NCBI GenBank assembly: GCA_049522195.1 | Contig: JBEKOB010000009.1 | Span: forward strand, 4,076-68,075 | From: UBA9647 sp049522195 | Lineage (GTDB): Bacteria; Bacteroidota; Ignavibacteria; UBA10030 | Reading direction: 5' to 3' | DNA: 64,000 nucleotides | Shown: piece after piece, positions 7,262-15,476 of the stretch | Numbering within the stretch: the stretch's first letter is position 1 | Layout: the number at the start of each line of letters is the position of its first letter | Notes under the pieces: model-generated | Databases searched by the model: none | Seen by the model: the letters and a program-made list of their open reading frames with translations, nothing else | What the model was told of the DNA's origin: nothing | Made by a program: the position numbers and the translations under genes

Positions 7262-8719
7262 TTAGTTCACGTTTTTCAGAATCTCGAGCAAGTAACGCCA
7301 GAACTTGTCAACGGTATCGATATAGATCTTCTCGTCCGGCGAATGAACGGCCTGCAGCGTCGGTCCGAAGGAAACCATGTCGATGCCCGGATATTTCTCA
7401 CCGATGATGCCGCATTCGAGTCCTGCATGAATCGCCTTGACAGCCGGTTCCTTGCCATACAGTGACTTATACGTCGCCTTCGCAGTTTTCAGTATCGGGG
7501 AATCGAGATTCGGCTTCCAACCCGGATACCCTTCGTTGAGTTCGACTTTGGCGCCGCCGAGCTCGAACACGCAACCGACCATCTGGCAGACTTCAACGAT
7601 CTCCGATGCAACTGAACTGCGCTGGCTTGTGATGAGAGATATCTTTCCTTTTTCGGTGCGGATAACAGCGACATTTGTTGATGTCTCGACCAAGCCAGGG
7701 ATGTCCGCGCTCATCTTGATGACACCATGCGGCAACGCTGAGATCGTCTTCATCACCAATGCCTGCTGTTGCTTCTTGACCACCTTCCCCTTTTTCACAT
7801 CTTTACGCACTTCGAATTCAATCGCAAGATCCGGTTCCACACTTGCCAGCTCTGCCTTCGCGGTATGCTCGTATGCCGCCACAACTTTCTTCGCCTGACT
7901 CAACTTTGCTGCGGGGATGTAAACCAAAGCCTCGGATTCGCGAGGAATCGCGTTGCTCTTGTTGCCCCCCTCAATATTCGCAAGCCGCACACCGAGGTCG
8001 CCCAACGCAAGCAGCACGCGGTTCAATATTTTAATGGAATTGCCACGACCCTTATCAATTTCCAGCCCCGAATGTCCCCCCTTCAACCCCTTCACGCGGA
8101 TCACCGTGCAGACAGTCTTTCCCGGTGCATTTTCAAATGCGACTTTCCACGTACCGGTGGTGTTTCTTCCACCTGAGCAACCGACATACAGTTCACCCTC
8201 TTCCTCCGAATCAAGGTTCATCAGAATTTTGCTCTGGACAAATCCCGGCTTCAGGTTGGTCGCACCGGTTAACCCGGTTTCCTCGTCGATCGTGAAGAGG
8301 AACTCCAGCGGCCCGTGGACAAGCGACTTGTCTTCCATGATCGCCAGATTTGTGGCAACTGCGACCCCATTGTCCGCTCCAAGGGTTGTCCCATTTGCCA
8401 TCATGACATTTCCGTTGCGGACAAGTTCGATCGGGTCTTTTTCAAAATCGTGGACCTTATCCTTGTTCTTCTCGCAGACCATGTCGAGATGGCCCTGGAG
8501 GCACACCATTGGACGATTCTCGTATCCTGGCGACGCCGGCTTTCGGACGACGACGGTCAGGAACTTGTCCTGTTTTGCTTCAAGGCCGAACTCCTTGGCT
8601 TTCTGCATTACATACGCTGCGATTTGTTTCTCATTCTTCGACCCGCGTGGAATCTTGCTGATCTCAGCAAAATACTTCCACACGCCTTCAGGCTTCAAAC
8701 CTTCAATTGGGTTTGGCAT
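7262..8719 (-). CDS. pepD: Aminoacyl-histidine dipeptidase (M20 family)
   Basis: 485 residues. The motifs are those of PepD-type M20 di-zinc dipeptidases: GHLDMVCEKN with the first His/Asp ligands (about residues 76-85), TLGADNGVAVA (metal-bridging Asp), TIDEETGLTGA (catalytic Glu) and a C-terminal HAGLECG with the last His ligand. It is a cytoplasmic enzyme that cleaves Xaa-His and other dipeptides delivered by peptide uptake. ATG at 8719 has a clear SD (AAGGAG, 8 bases before). It follows a PqqD-like gene and the OPT oligopeptide transporter on the same strand, fitting a peptide-catabolism group. It lacks a signal peptide. Confidence 0.93.
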   Translation of the reverse strand: MPNPIEGLKPEGVWKYFAEISKIPRGSKNEKQIAAYVMQKAKEFGLEAKQDKFLTVVVRKPASPGYENRPMVCLQGHLDMVCEKNKDKVHDFEKDPIELVRNGNVMMANGTTLGADNGVAVATNLAIMEDKSLVHGPLEFLFTIDEETGLTGATNLKPGFVQSKILMNLDSEEEGELYVGCSGGRNTTGTWKVAFENAPGKTVCTVIRVKGLKGGHSGLEIDKGRGNSIKILNRVLLALGDLGVRLANIEGGNKSNAIPRESEALVYIPAAKLSQAKKVVAAYEHTAKAELASVEPDLAIEFEVRKDVKKGKVVKKQQQALVMKTISALPHGVIKMSADIPGLVETSTNVAVIRTEKGKISLITSQRSSVASEIVEVCQMVGCVFELGGAKVELNEGYPGWKPNLDSPILKTAKATYKSLYGKEPAVKAIHAGLECGIIGEKYPGIDMVSFGPTLQAVHSPDEKIYIDTVDKFWRYLLEILKNVN

Positions 8720-8742
8720 TGGTAGATCTCCTTAAGAATTCG

Positions 8743-9111
8743 TTATTGCTGAGCACTTGTTACTATATCGTAAAGGTTCACAAGATCCGATTTCTCCAGC
8801 ATCAGAAGAAATTTCCGAATGCGCTCCTGAGCGGAGGCTGCAGTTTCCCCAAACTCGGCTGTCATCTTGTCCGATATCTCGGCAACCGTCGTCTTGCCAT
8901 CGCACATTTTCCAGACGAAACTGCCAAGGGCATCCAGCTTGACGCGCACAACGGGATACCTCATATGGGGCACAAGCCACCGCACCAAGAGTTCATTACG
9001 GAATTTCGGCACCAGGACGACGATGCATCCGTTCTCCCCCGTCTCCCAAGGAACACACTGTACGGGAGTAAGTTCCAAGAGGTTGACTGATTTCCGCGAT
9101 TTACGTCCCAT
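8743..9111 (-). CDS. PqqD-like peptide-chaperone domain protein
   Basis: 122 residues. The second half (VKLDALGSFVWKMCDGKTTVAEISDKMTAEF...) has the PqqD/RiPP-recognition-element pattern: a 'lD..g..iW..cDG..tv.eI' winged-helix core. PqqD-fold proteins usually bind the leader peptide of a ribosomally made peptide and present it to a radical-SAM enzyme. No pqqA, pqqE or other maturase is visible in this window. It lies between the OPT transporter and pepD, 23 bases upstream of pepD. A role in peptide binding is inference only. The ATG at 9111 has a weak ribosome binding site. Confidence 0.68.
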   Translation of the reverse strand: MGRKSRKSVNLLELTPVQCVPWETGENGCIVVLVPKFRNELLVRWLVPHMRYPVVRVKLDALGSFVWKMCDGKTTVAEISDKMTAEFGETAASAQERIRKFLLMLEKSDLVNLYDIVTSAQQ

Positions 9112-9138
9112 TCAAGTTGGCTGCCGAACCGCTATGAC

Positions 9139-9177
9139 AAAATGAGCGGAGCAAACCTTGTGGCCTTACTCCGCTCA
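9139..9177 (-). terminator. Rho-independent terminator of the OPT gene
   Basis: A perfect 9-bp stem TGAGCGGAG (9143-9151) / CTCCGCTCA (9169-9177) with a 17-base loop. On the minus strand it is followed by TTTTG (complement of 9139-9142). It lies 22 bases past the OPT stop codon and separates the transporter from the PqqD-like/pepD pair. Confidence 0.85.
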
Positions 9178-9198
9178 ACATCAATTCACATCAATCGA

Positions 9199-11307
9199 TT
9201 ACATCATTGCCGTTGGAGGAGCCGGCTCATCCGGAGAGCCAGCCTTCTTGATCGGAACAAAGATCAAATAGCTCGCCAGAACGGCGAAGAACGCGATCGC
9301 CATGTACGGAGCGACATCATTGAATGCCTCGATAGCCCAGAACTCGGGCTTTTTGCCCATCTGGTCGAAGATGAACACGACCGCAGCAATGAACAACCCC
9401 ATCAATGCCTCCCCTGCGATCAATCCCGACGCAGCAAGGATTCCCGCATTCTCAACTCGAGCCTTCTGTGCGTCGTTGAATCCTTTCTTCTTTGCCCGCT
9501 TATCGACCACTCCGCGGATAAGGCCGCCGATGAAGATTGCGAAGGTCGTCCCAAGTGGAAGGTACATGCCGACGGAGAACAGCATTGGGCTCCGTACCTT
9601 GATGAGGATCAGTACGAATCCCATTGCGATTCCAACGATGACCAACGGCCATGCCATCTCACCTCCGACAATTCCCTGAGACAGAGCTGCCATCAAGCCG
9701 GCCTGAGGAGCAGGTAGGTTTTTGCTTCCGAAGCCTCCTGTCAGCGGATTCAGAGCCAGATCTGAATTGTGAAGAACATAGAGCGGGAAGAACATCACAA
9801 GTCCTGCGAGAATGACGCCAATGATGTCACCGATCTGCATCTTCCAAGGCGTTCCTCCGAGGATATGTCCAACTTTCAAATCCTGCAGCATCTCGCCCGC
9901 GACAGCAGACGAGACACAAACGACCGCTGCAACTCCGAGAACCGCTGCAACTCCCTGAACGCCCTTGACTCCGATAATTACCATCGTCAGTGCAGCGACG
10001 ACAGTAGTGGCAAGCGTCAGACCTGAAATGGGATTATTGGAGGAACCAATCATGCCAACAAGGTTGCCCGAGACCGCGGCGAAGAAGAAACCGGTGACGA
10101 GCATAACTATCGCAGCCAGGATCGCTCCACCGATAGCCTGCGTGAAGTAGAAATACAGCGCGATCATAAGCAGGAAGACAACCGCGATCCCGAGAAGCAC
10201 CACTCGGAAGGAAAGGTCTTTCTCGGTCCGGAGCGTCGTCGCTTCCGAAGAAGCCGCCTTCCGAACGTCTGCGACACCTCGCTTGATTCCAAGGACGAGG
10301 TTCTTGCGCATCCGCCACAACGTGAAACAGGCTCCGACGAGCATACCACCGACAGCGATTGGTCGCACGATGTATCTGTACAGATGGCCTGTCAACGCCG
10401 GCCAGTTTTGGTACCCGTCAGCAGCCGTGTACTTGTCGATCATATGCGGCCCCAGGAAAAACACCAGGAGAGGAACGAAGAGACCCCATGCCAGCAGTCC
10501 GCCGGCGAAGTTGAGTGCACCCAGCTCGGGACCTATGATGTATCCTACGCCGATGTAGGCAGGCGTGATGTCAGGGGCAGAGAATGTCGTGATCCCACCT
10601 GCAGGGACAATATTCGCGTCTTTGGTGAGACCGAGTCGGACGAGGCTTTCTTTTAGCTTGCCAACGGGGATTTGAAAGGCGTTTTGATAGAAGAAAACGC
10701 CGAGTCCGTCTTTAGTGCCAATTTCAGCCCTCGAAAGAAGCTTCACCAGCGCTCCGACACCCATCGCCCTGAAAAGCTGCATAGCGGCTTCGGTCCCGCG
10801 CTGTCCCGCTTTGTGAATCTCGCTTGCCGCGACCGATTCGGGAAACGGCAGTGAGTGGTCTTCAACCATGACCTTGCGCAGAATCGTTACGAACATGATT
10901 CCGAGAATACCGCCGAGAATCATCAATGCGCTCGCGGTGAGATACTCGCTTAGCATATTCGCGGTGTCGAACTTCCAGAGCTGGAGCACGACAAACGCGG
11001 GGATCGTGAAGATCGCGCCGGCCGCAACGGACTCTCCAATCGAGCCGACGGTACGGGCGAAGTTCTCTTCAAGAAGCGAGCCCTTGTAGATCCGCAGGAT
11101 TGCCATGCCGATGACTGCAGCCGGGTACGTCGCAGCAATCGTCATGCCTGCTTTCAAGCCGAGGTACGCATTCGCCGCTCCGAGAATGACGCACATGATC
11201 AGGCCGATGATCAGTGCGCGGAGGGTGAACTCCTTCATGTCGGTCTCAACAGGAACGAACGGTCTGAATGCCGGTTCGCCCCCGCCACCGCTCTTCGTAT
11301 CTGCCAT
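9199..11307 (-). CDS. OPT-family oligopeptide transporter
   Basis: 702 residues with about 16 hydrophobic segments across the whole length. The segments with ANAYLGLKAGMTIAATYPAAVIGMAI and later SGNLVGMIGSSNNPISGLT are characteristic of the bacterial OPT (PF03169) family. These are inner-membrane, proton-coupled carriers of oligopeptides, and in some branches of metal-chelating peptides. The length is normal for the bacterial group. ATG at 11307 has a strong SD (GAAGGAG). It is followed by its own terminator and lies next to proline dehydrogenase and pepD, which supports import and breakdown of peptides. Confidence 0.93.
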   Translation of the reverse strand: MADTKSGGGGEPAFRPFVPVETDMKEFTLRALIIGLIMCVILGAANAYLGLKAGMTIAATYPAAVIGMAILRIYKGSLLEENFARTVGSIGESVAAGAIFTIPAFVVLQLWKFDTANMLSEYLTASALMILGGILGIMFVTILRKVMVEDHSLPFPESVAASEIHKAGQRGTEAAMQLFRAMGVGALVKLLSRAEIGTKDGLGVFFYQNAFQIPVGKLKESLVRLGLTKDANIVPAGGITTFSAPDITPAYIGVGYIIGPELGALNFAGGLLAWGLFVPLLVFFLGPHMIDKYTAADGYQNWPALTGHLYRYIVRPIAVGGMLVGACFTLWRMRKNLVLGIKRGVADVRKAASSEATTLRTEKDLSFRVVLLGIAVVFLLMIALYFYFTQAIGGAILAAIVMLVTGFFFAAVSGNLVGMIGSSNNPISGLTLATTVVAALTMVIIGVKGVQGVAAVLGVAAVVCVSSAVAGEMLQDLKVGHILGGTPWKMQIGDIIGVILAGLVMFFPLYVLHNSDLALNPLTGGFGSKNLPAPQAGLMAALSQGIVGGEMAWPLVIVGIAMGFVLILIKVRSPMLFSVGMYLPLGTTFAIFIGGLIRGVVDKRAKKKGFNDAQKARVENAGILAASGLIAGEALMGLFIAAVVFIFDQMGKKPEFWAIEAFNDVAPYMAIAFFAVLASYLIFVPIKKAGSPDEPAPPTAMM

Positions 11308-11344
11308 ATCAGTCTCCTTCGCTTAGGGTTTAGAGAAAACTGGG

Positions 11345-12244
11345 TCAACGAATGAAAATCGCCTTGGTGATGTACCACGCCATCGCAGGGTTTTCTTTCA
11401 GACGGCGGGTCGAGTAAGCATACCATTGTTCTCCGTACGGCACGTAAACGCGCAGCCTGTGTCCGGCCTTCACTATATCATCACGTCGCGTTTCGCGCAC
11501 GCCGAGGAGCATCTGAAACTCGTATTGCGTTGGTTTCATACCGAGCTTTTGGATAAGCGTCATCGCTCCGTCAATGAGAAAGTCGTCGTGCGTCGCGATT
11601 CCGACATACGATCCCCCCTCAAGAATGATCTGCAACAACTTCAGATAATTGTCGCGAATCTCCTGGCGACCTTTGTACGCAATCGACGGCGATTCATTAT
11701 AAATGCCTTTGCACAGACGGAAGTTCGCACCTTCCTTAACCAATGAGCGCACATCAGATTCGCTCCGGTGCAGGTATGCCTGTGTGACAACACCGGTGTT
11801 GGAAAATCCCTCACGACGCATCTTGCGGTATATCTCGAGAGTGTTGTCAGTAGTCTGTGCATCCTCCATGTCGATCCGGACGAAATTCCCGAGTTTTCGG
11901 GCTTCCTCGAGGATCATGCGGATATTCTGGAGCCCCAAATCTTTATCGATGCTCAACCCGAGCTGCGTAGGTTTTATCGATACGTTGGAGTTGAGAGCAT
12001 TCTTATGGATGGCCTGGAGAATTGGCAGGATGTTATCACGAACCGCCTGCGCCTCACGGGCATCTTTCACGTCCTCGCCCAGGAGGTCCATGGTCGTCAT
12101 CATACCCGCCTGATTGAGCCGTTTGACAGTCTGGAGACCATCGGCGAGAGTCGTGCCGGCAATATACCGTCGCGCGACACGGCCCACGATGGCCTTCGGG
12201 ATCAACGGCATCGCAGTTACAATGAACTTATTCAGAAGGGACAT
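11345..12244 (-). CDS. Proline dehydrogenase (monofunctional)
   Basis: 299 residues forming the FAD-binding TIM barrel of proline dehydrogenase: VSIKPTQLGLSID (about residues 88-100), VRIDMEDAQTTDNTLEIYR and VTQAYLHRSESDV, with the C-terminal VPYGEQWYAYSTRRLKE that binds substrate and ends the domain. It oxidises L-proline to pyrroline-5-carboxylate and passes electrons to quinones. Its size is that of stand-alone bacterial ProDH, not of the bifunctional PutA. No P5C dehydrogenase is visible here. ATG at 12244; no strong SD. It follows the outer-membrane protein gene with a 156-base gap. Confidence 0.92.
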   Translation of the reverse strand: MSLLNKFIVTAMPLIPKAIVGRVARRYIAGTTLADGLQTVKRLNQAGMMTTMDLLGEDVKDAREAQAVRDNILPILQAIHKNALNSNVSIKPTQLGLSIDKDLGLQNIRMILEEARKLGNFVRIDMEDAQTTDNTLEIYRKMRREGFSNTGVVTQAYLHRSESDVRSLVKEGANFRLCKGIYNESPSIAYKGRQEIRDNYLKLLQIILEGGSYVGIATHDDFLIDGAMTLIQKLGMKPTQYEFQMLLGVRETRRDDIVKAGHRLRVYVPYGEQWYAYSTRRLKENPAMAWYITKAIFIR

Positions 12245-12308
12245 AGAAGATATTCAATGAGTGAACAACGCGGAAGGAATGCAGCGAAAGATGTGCAGTG
12301 TGCAAATA

Positions 12309-12383
12309 TCAGAGCTGCAGACCCAATACGGCGGAAAAAAGATAGCCACACAACCCAAGAAAAGCAACTAAAAAGCCCTTCAT
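12309..12383 (-). CDS. Possible 24-residue hydrophobic micropeptide
   Basis: In the gap between the outer-membrane protein gene and proline dehydrogenase a short frame starts with ATG at 12383 and stops at 12309. It encodes 24 residues opening MKGFLVAFLGLCGYLF and ending in LGLQL, a single membrane-helix-like segment. A weak purine stretch (GAAGCAGGG) lies just before the ATG. Such a short hydrophobic frame may arise by chance; the evidence is composition and position only. Confidence 0.22.
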   Translation of the reverse strand: MKGFLVAFLGLCGYLFSAVLGLQL

Positions 12384-12400
12384 CCCTGCTTCGATCATCG

Positions 12401-13756
12401 TCAGAAGTGGACCACAAATCCTACTCTTGGCTCAATTCGTTTCTGCGACTCATAGCCGGTGACCTTTCCTGTCGCCTGATCGTGAACTTCGGCAAACGTC
12501 CATTGATACAGAATCGATACGACAAGATACGGGAGAGGTTTATATCCTGCTTGTGCGTATAAGAGCGAGTTGTTATCAAGTTTGAAAATGGATCCCACAT
12601 TCTTCTTGTCATAGCCAGCATTGAGAAGAATGCCTGGAAGGGCAGTCAGCGTCTCGAGTTCGAGATGAAGTGTGCCGCCATTCGGCTGTCCGACCGGCGC
12701 CTGATATCCACCAAGAATATTGAAGGTGTTGAGAATGCTGATCAGCAATTCTCCAAAATAGCCCTCATACGATTGCGCACCTTTCAGCATCTGGGCCTTG
12801 CTTGTGAACCTCGTCGTGTCGAGACGCTGGTATCGGTCTCGCTCGTAGAATGCATCGAAGTAGGATGGAATGAAGTGATTTCCGACAAACCTTCTCTCGT
12901 ATTTCGCGTCGAGTGTCAGTAGGCCGAGTCCCCTTAATTCAAGATTGAGCCCGACTGCTTCACCACTGCCGTACGTAAGTATTTTCGCGTAGTCCGCGTA
13001 CAGAGTTGAGTGGACAACTTCATGCGAGAGAAGCGGGAAACCGATGTCAGCCCCGACAATTGAAAGAGCCCCGTTTCCCTGGGCGCTCCGAATACTCCCC
13101 AGCGCGTCTCCCCACGTTTGATTCGCGTTCGCGTTAAGGTCCGAAGCGAAGGTCACTCCCGTTTCGAGCTTGCCTATGATCGGAATCGGCGCAGCGTCGG
13201 TGAACTGCAAAGGCCTGGTGTAACCACGAATCCCGAGGATTCCTCTTCCCGCGATATCGCTGTACATCGACTCAAAGCCGACCTTCTGAAAATCGGCGTC
13301 AAACTCAACTCCCACTTTCCTCAGGTCATAGCTCGCCGTGTTCCGATACATATAGATGATGGATCCATGACCAATCCGTGAGTAATCCAGTGCACCTACG
13401 CGGGCATACCATGGGTCATGCTTTGTGCCATACCGGACATAACGAATAAGCTGGACGTAACTGTACGCGTTTTTGAAATCCTCGTGCCGGATCTTTCCAT
13501 CTTCTCCAACCCGGACGTTGATATCGAGTCCGACGCCGATCTTCCCAAAAGAGACCTCGGGAGTAAGATGAAAGAGATAGTACGGTTTTCCATCGATAAA
13601 CGTCATTCCGACGCCGCCGGTGATCGTCTGTTGATCCTGCAATGCTGAGAGTTGTGAGGGTTGCTGAAGAGGTGACTGAGCGGACAAATGATGGAGAGGG
13701 AGGATCAAAATTCCGCTCAACAGGATCAGAAATATGAGGACGGAATTTAATTTCAC
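12401..13756 (-). CDS. Putative outer-membrane beta-barrel protein
   Basis: 451 residues with a clear signal peptide (MKLNSVLIFLILLSGILILPL, cleavage near LSA-Q). The mature chain consists of alternating strand-like segments (VGVEFDADFQKVGFESMYSD, LNLELRGLGLLTLDAKYER) and ends in RVGFVVHF, a terminal Phe as in many outer-membrane barrels. I do not recognise a named family. The start is GTG at 13756, directly after the SpmB stop codon (TGA|GTG), so translation is probably coupled to spmB. The role is unknown; a porin-like or envelope structural function is inference. Confidence 0.68.
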   Translation of the reverse strand: MKLNSVLIFLILLSGILILPLHHLSAQSPLQQPSQLSALQDQQTITGGVGMTFIDGKPYYLFHLTPEVSFGKIGVGLDINVRVGEDGKIRHEDFKNAYSYVQLIRYVRYGTKHDPWYARVGALDYSRIGHGSIIYMYRNTASYDLRKVGVEFDADFQKVGFESMYSDIAGRGILGIRGYTRPLQFTDAAPIPIIGKLETGVTFASDLNANANQTWGDALGSIRSAQGNGALSIVGADIGFPLLSHEVVHSTLYADYAKILTYGSGEAVGLNLELRGLGLLTLDAKYERRFVGNHFIPSYFDAFYERDRYQRLDTTRFTSKAQMLKGAQSYEGYFGELLISILNTFNILGGYQAPVGQPNGGTLHLELETLTALPGILLNAGYDKKNVGSIFKLDNNSLLYAQAGYKPLPYLVVSILYQWTFAEVHDQATGKVTGYESQKRIEPRVGFVVHF

Positions 13757-14305
13757 TCAGGCACCGAACAGTATGCGGCAGATCAGAACTGCACCGAGCA
13801 TGCCAAAGACATCTGCAATCAGTCCGGCCGGGACCGCGTGGCGCGTGTTCTTGATCTGGACCGAGCCAAAATAGACGGCGAGGACATAAAACGTTGTCTC
13901 TGAGCTGCCGTACATCGTCGATGCAAGAATTCCGATAAACGAATCGGGGCCATGGACTTTCATAAGCTCCGTCATGATCCCGAGCGATCCGCTTCCCGAG
14001 AGGGGTCTCATCAACGCCATCGGAAGCGTTTCGGGCGGCATGCCGATAAGGTTTGTGGCAGGCGCGAGGACGGTGGTCAGTAATTCCATGGCGCCGCTTG
14101 CGCGGAAAATTCCGATAGCGCACAGCATCGCCACTAGATATGGGATAATGCGAACAGCAGTGGTAAAACCGTCTTTCGCTCCTTCGACGAACACTTCATA
14201 GACCCGGACTTTCTTGACGATACCCCATCCAAGGAAAATGAAGAGCAAGAGCGGGATCGCAACGATGGAGATCGTGTTGATGATAGCACGGAAGAGATCA
14301 CCCAT
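13757..14305 (-). CDS. spmB: SpmB-like nucleoside-recognition (Gate) membrane protein
   Basis: 182 residues with about five hydrophobic segments. The motif stretch VRIIPYLVAMLCAIGIFRASGAM, MRPLSGSGSLGIMTELM and GSSETTFYVLAVYFGSV is typical of SpmB. Family members (Gate domain) form membrane proteins related to nucleoside transporters; SpmA/SpmB were named for spore core dehydration but are widespread in non-sporulating bacteria, where the role is unclear. The start at 14305 has a strong SD (GGAGG, 6 bases before ATG) inside the end of spmA and overlaps it by 8 bases, showing tight coupling. An in-frame ATG at 14335 is less likely. Confidence 0.85.
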   Translation of the reverse strand: MGDLFRAIINTISIVAIPLLLFIFLGWGIVKKVRVYEVFVEGAKDGFTTAVRIIPYLVAMLCAIGIFRASGAMELLTTVLAPATNLIGMPPETLPMALMRPLSGSGSLGIMTELMKVHGPDSFIGILASTMYGSSETTFYVLAVYFGSVQIKNTRHAVPAGLIADVFGMLGAVLICRILFGA

Positions 14306-15299
14306 GGGATGCCTCCTTTCCCGGCTCCGTCTCAAAATCCTTTCTGTACCGCGGAAGCCTCTGGAGGAGCTTGGCCGCTGTCACACCGGCAACCGTTGCG
14401 CACATGGCGCCGAAGATCGACGTACCAATGATAATTCCGGGATTCGCTGAACCTGCCGACGCGCGCACAGCGATGGCGGTCGCTGGGATCAGTATCAGTC
14501 CTCCTGTGTTGATGGTCAGAAAGGTGACCATCGAGTTGGTGGCAGTCCCCGCCTTCGGATTGAGTTTGTTCAGTTCCTCCATCGCTTTCAGGCCGAGAGG
14601 GGTCGCTGCGTTGCTGAGGCCGAGCATGTTGGCCGCGATATTCATGATCATGGCACCAATCGCAGGATGGTCGGTGGGGATATCGGGGAACAATCGTTTG
14701 GTGACGGGCGTGAGCATCCTGGTGACAATCTTCAGGAGGCCGGCTTCCTCGGCGACCTTCATCACACCCAACCATAGCGCCATGATACCGATGAGGCCGA
14801 GAGCAATCGTCACTGCCGTCGTTGCATAATCGAGCGCTGCCTGCGTCACGGCCTTCATCTTGACAAAGCGGATGGGTTCAATGACGACCTGGACTCTGGC
14901 AGTCTGCTGGTCCGGCGCTACGGTCATCGATCGTACAGACCCGGTCAGTTTATCCTTGTTCGCAGCAGACTTTGCCATGTCCTTCCAGCGATCCGGCGTT
15001 GCCGGGCCGATGGGAACAGCGATCGGCGACTCTCCCGCAGAGACCACGCCAATTACGACCGGCTGGTGTATTTCGGAGGTGGCTGTTGTGACACCGTAGA
15101 AGGCATTGAACGTCTCGGCCGTGAGCACGAGGTCCCCTTCCCACGTTTGTCGCAGAGGCGTGGGAGACTTCTGGATGACGAGGGAGGCCTCAATCGGAAC
15201 GCCGTTCCGATACGTGTTCTGCACTTCGTCGCGCACATCATTTCCCACTGCAACAAGAATGCCTATTGCAATGAGCGAGATCCAAATGTAGTTGAGCAT
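14298..15299 (-). CDS. spmA: SpmA-like membrane protein with inserted domain
   Basis: 333 residues. One N-terminal helix (LNYIWISLIAIGILVAVGND) is followed by about 115 polar residues (25-140) and then the Gate-domain helices with MALWLGVMKVAEEAGL, NIAANMLGLSNAATPLGLKAMEEL and MVTFLTINTGGLILIP, all diagnostic of SpmA. Classical SpmA is about 195 residues, so the loop between helix 1 and the rest is an insertion that probably lies outside the membrane. The gene is first in a spmA-spmB-outer-membrane-protein cluster. Its physiological role is unknown. Confidence 0.83.
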   Translation of the reverse strand: MLNYIWISLIAIGILVAVGNDVRDEVQNTYRNGVPIEASLVIQKSPTPLRQTWEGDLVLTAETFNAFYGVTTATSEIHQPVVIGVVSAGESPIAVPIGPATPDRWKDMAKSAANKDKLTGSVRSMTVAPDQQTARVQVVIEPIRFVKMKAVTQAALDYATTAVTIALGLIGIMALWLGVMKVAEEAGLLKIVTRMLTPVTKRLFPDIPTDHPAIGAMIMNIAANMLGLSNAATPLGLKAMEELNKLNPKAGTATNSMVTFLTINTGGLILIPATAIAVRASAGSANPGIIIGTSIFGAMCATVAGVTAAKLLQRLPRYRKDFETEPGKEASHG

Positions 15300-15394
15300 A
15301 GATAGTGTCGTGATAGGAATTGGAATCGGATTGGCTGGGTGCGAGTAAAGCTAATTCTTTTCGTCCCAAAATCAAGAAGAAAGTCCCTCCGGAG

Positions 15395-15424
15395 CGGTTC
15401 ATCCTCCTCCTTTGCTATGAACCG
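15395..15424. promoter_or_regulatory. Operator-like inverted repeat before the methyltransferase
   Basis: CGGTTCAT (15395-15402) and ATGAACCG (15417-15424) form perfect 8-bp arms separated by 14 bases. They lie in the divergent gap between spmA and the methyltransferase, 52 bases before the methyltransferase ATG. The spacing suits binding by a dimeric regulator, but no controller gene is visible. Confidence 0.4.
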
Positions 15425-15476
15425 GGAAATCTGTATCTTACTTTGAACGCACGACGAATTCTTTTTGGGCGATCCG

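Noticed and set aside
15411..15445. Bacteroidetes-type promoter (TTTG ... TTACTTTG) before the methyltransferase
   Set aside because: Spacing is 23 instead of about 19 and the second box has a mismatch; other promoters in the window are of sigma70 type.
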